This document shows, piece after piece, positions 62,400 through 64,000 of a stretch of DNA of 64,000 nt. The position numbers were made by a program, and so were the translations under genes. A model generated the notes under the pieces. The model worked only from the letters and a program-made list of their open reading frames with translations. It was not told where the DNA came from and did no database searches. Within the stretch, counting starts at the first letter, position 1. Each line of letters begins with the position of its first letter. Origin of the DNA: Oxyruncus cristatus (taxonomy: Eukaryota; Chordata; Aves; Passeriformes; Cotingidae); assembly GCA_013399855.1 (NCBI GenBank), contig VXAY01005813.1, positions 475,825 through 539,824 on the forward strand, given 5' to 3'.

Positions 62400-62690
62400 C
62401 TTTAAAGGTGCATTAGAATATGTGTTAATTTGCTATTTTTACTTGAGTAGACTATAACGGTTTTGTTCTTATTAGAAGTACAAAATTAAAACCAACTCAA
62501 ATGATCTCATTATAATTTTTGGTAGCAGAAGAGTCATATGAAACGGCACAATTGACTGTATCAAGCCTAAAATACTCACCAGTACACATTTTAATGTACC
62601 AATTCCCTTGAAAATGCATGGAAAGCTGTGAGAGAGAAAAGGCTGAAATGATGTATGTGATATATGTCCATTTCATTACTGTGCAGCAGC
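62400..62690. promoter_or_regulatory. candidate conserved non-coding element
   Basis: An AT-rich, CpG-poor stretch of complex sequence ('gtgttaatttgctattttta', 'tcattataatttttggtagc', 'aaatgatgtatgtgatatat') directly after the CpG-enriched patch. No coding frame or repeat is seen. Conservation is untested. Confidence 0.28.
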
Positions 62691-64000
62691 TCAGGGGGTG
62701 CTGCACACACCACCACCCCCTCCTCCGTCAGCGTCTGGTTTTACAATATTGAGTGAATTCTCATATTCAAAAAGGAGCCAGAGAAGCACAACACAGTCAG
62801 ATGTTTGTGGTTTGCCATTCGATCTTCCTCTTTCTTAATTTTATATCATATTTAGATCAAAACAGTTCTTGTATTTTACATGAACACAAGTTCAAACTTT
62901 CCCTTTTATATTCCACCTTCAAAAGCAGCAAGAGGCCGCCCCGTGTGCCAGGCCACGACTACAAAACGTTGTAGTTTTGCTCCAATTCATGTTTGCTTTT
63001 GGTTTTCATTGAGTAGAATGACTTTATCTGTTCCAAAGAGTGGAGCAGAGCAGCTCAGCCGAGATGCTACAGGGCTGCTGACATTTGGAATGCTATTTTC
63101 AGTCCTATTTTACATATGCTTTCAAAACGTATCCTATGAAAAATAAAAATCAGATAGAAGAGGGGCTTATCAGTGTCTCTGGCAAAGCAGATGACCTACT
63201 TCCAGCCCCAAAGATGGGGAAAATCTGTGGATATTGGCCGTGAAGGGAAGAGTCAACACCAAAACCTGTGCAAACAGCCGAGGAATGAAAATCCAGGCTG
63301 GAATGGGGCGCTGGGGAGGGAGGAGGTGTCACAGCCAGGCCTGGGGAGGGACAGACGGCGCTGGGTGCAGCAAACTGCCTTTTCCTGACTGCTGGTAATG
63401 TGCAAAACCAGCTGGGAAACAAAATGGTTTAGCAAGTGTAGCCTAAGAGGGAACACTGGCGTGCACACCTTTTAATGGAGCGCTTCCCAAAATTCCAGAG
63501 TGGGGGAAAAGAAAGCACATGCAACAGAACCCCAGTGTTCTTCAAAAACAGGAACAGATTCTTTGCAAAAACTTGTATGAATCAAGGCACCACCTGAGCA
63601 GAGAGATTAAAGGGAAAATGAAAATAAGAAGCTGTTAAGGTTATTAAAAATGCCTCTATTTGTGGCCAGAGCAGCAGCTCACAACTCCTCCCTGATCCTT
63701 CCCGTCCGTGTGGCTCTTTCTGCCTATAAACAAATTGTAAAAGATGGCAACAGCTAATTTAAAAAATAAAACGCGAAGTGTTGCGGCACAGTCCAAATTG
63801 AGTCTGACAACCAAGGTCACATAACTTTTCACTTTTATTTAAAGGCATTGCCTTGATTACTGAAAAATATTGCACGATACATAAACACAAATCCGGGGGC
63901 AGGACACGCAGCCTCCGAGGACTCCAGCCCTGGCTCCTTGTCCTTTGCTTTAAAAAGAACAACAGCAATAATTTTTTAAATTGGCAAATGTTGTGTAATT

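Larger units (their letters stand above)
60139..64000. other. AT-rich non-coding block to window end
   Basis: No gene is recognised. It includes a CpG-enriched patch (61,970-62,240) and candidate regulatory stretches (62,400-62,690 and 63,590-63,970). The frames at 61955-62405 (plus) and 61972-62358 (minus) overlap in the CpG-enriched patch and show no domain. Confidence 0.5.

Noticed and set aside
1..64000. tRNA, rRNA, CRISPR arrays, bacterial-type operons or a defence system
   Set aside because: None seen on either strand; sequence texture and CR1 content are those of a vertebrate genome.

Overview
The window looks like bird nuclear DNA, most likely from a songbird. It has the composition of a large autosome, is mildly AT-rich, and is almost entirely non-coding. 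The main evidence for a bird is a set of about seventeen CR1 LINE remnants. Nearly all are 3'-end fragments carrying the familiar avian CR1 tail (a 'ggaaggtgtccctgcccatgg'-like hairpin segment, 'aaggtcccttcc', 'ccaaaccattctgtga'). The assignment to passerines is an inference from the CR1 tail types and is less certain. I recognise no protein-coding gene, rRNA or tRNA. The open frames are short, overlap on both strands, often cross recognisable CR1 sequence, and show no domain I can name apart from a broken CR1 reverse transcriptase.

Layout. Positions 1-11,800 are AT-rich unique DNA with one CR1 tail at 6.15 kb and an AT-rich tandem/inverted repeat at 3.9 kb. A CR1 3' fragment at 11.80-12.10 kb is followed at once by the most gene-like regulatory signal in the window, a compact CpG island at 12.23-12.59 kb. 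Between 13 and 23 kb lie two probable MIR SINE relics (13.86 and 22.74 kb), a relic of an old CR1/L3-type LINE (about 16.96-17.62 kb), and an exon-like 81-bp segment with good splice-site context (15.47-15.55 kb). The longest mobile element is a minus-strand CR1 at 24.88-26.01 kb. It keeps part of the reverse-transcriptase domain and the 3' UTR but has lost the middle of ORF2. From 27 to 64 kb, CR1 tails recur every few kb in both orientations. They separate long repeat-free, AT-rich, CpG-poor blocks that read like conserved non-coding sequence (candidates near 20.0, 24.4, 34.3, 44.3, 48.8, 59.1, 62.4 and 63.7 kb). A 41-42-bp minisatellite lies at 52.39 kb.

Interpretation. The simplest reading is a large intron or a gene desert flanking a gene. 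Any function would lie in cis-regulatory elements, the CpG island and possibly one small exon, not in a set of genes working together. I did not find a new biological system. The best leads are the orphan CpG island, the exon-like segment and the ancient repeat relics that may have been kept as regulatory DNA. Conservation could not be measured here, so every conserved-element call is tentative.
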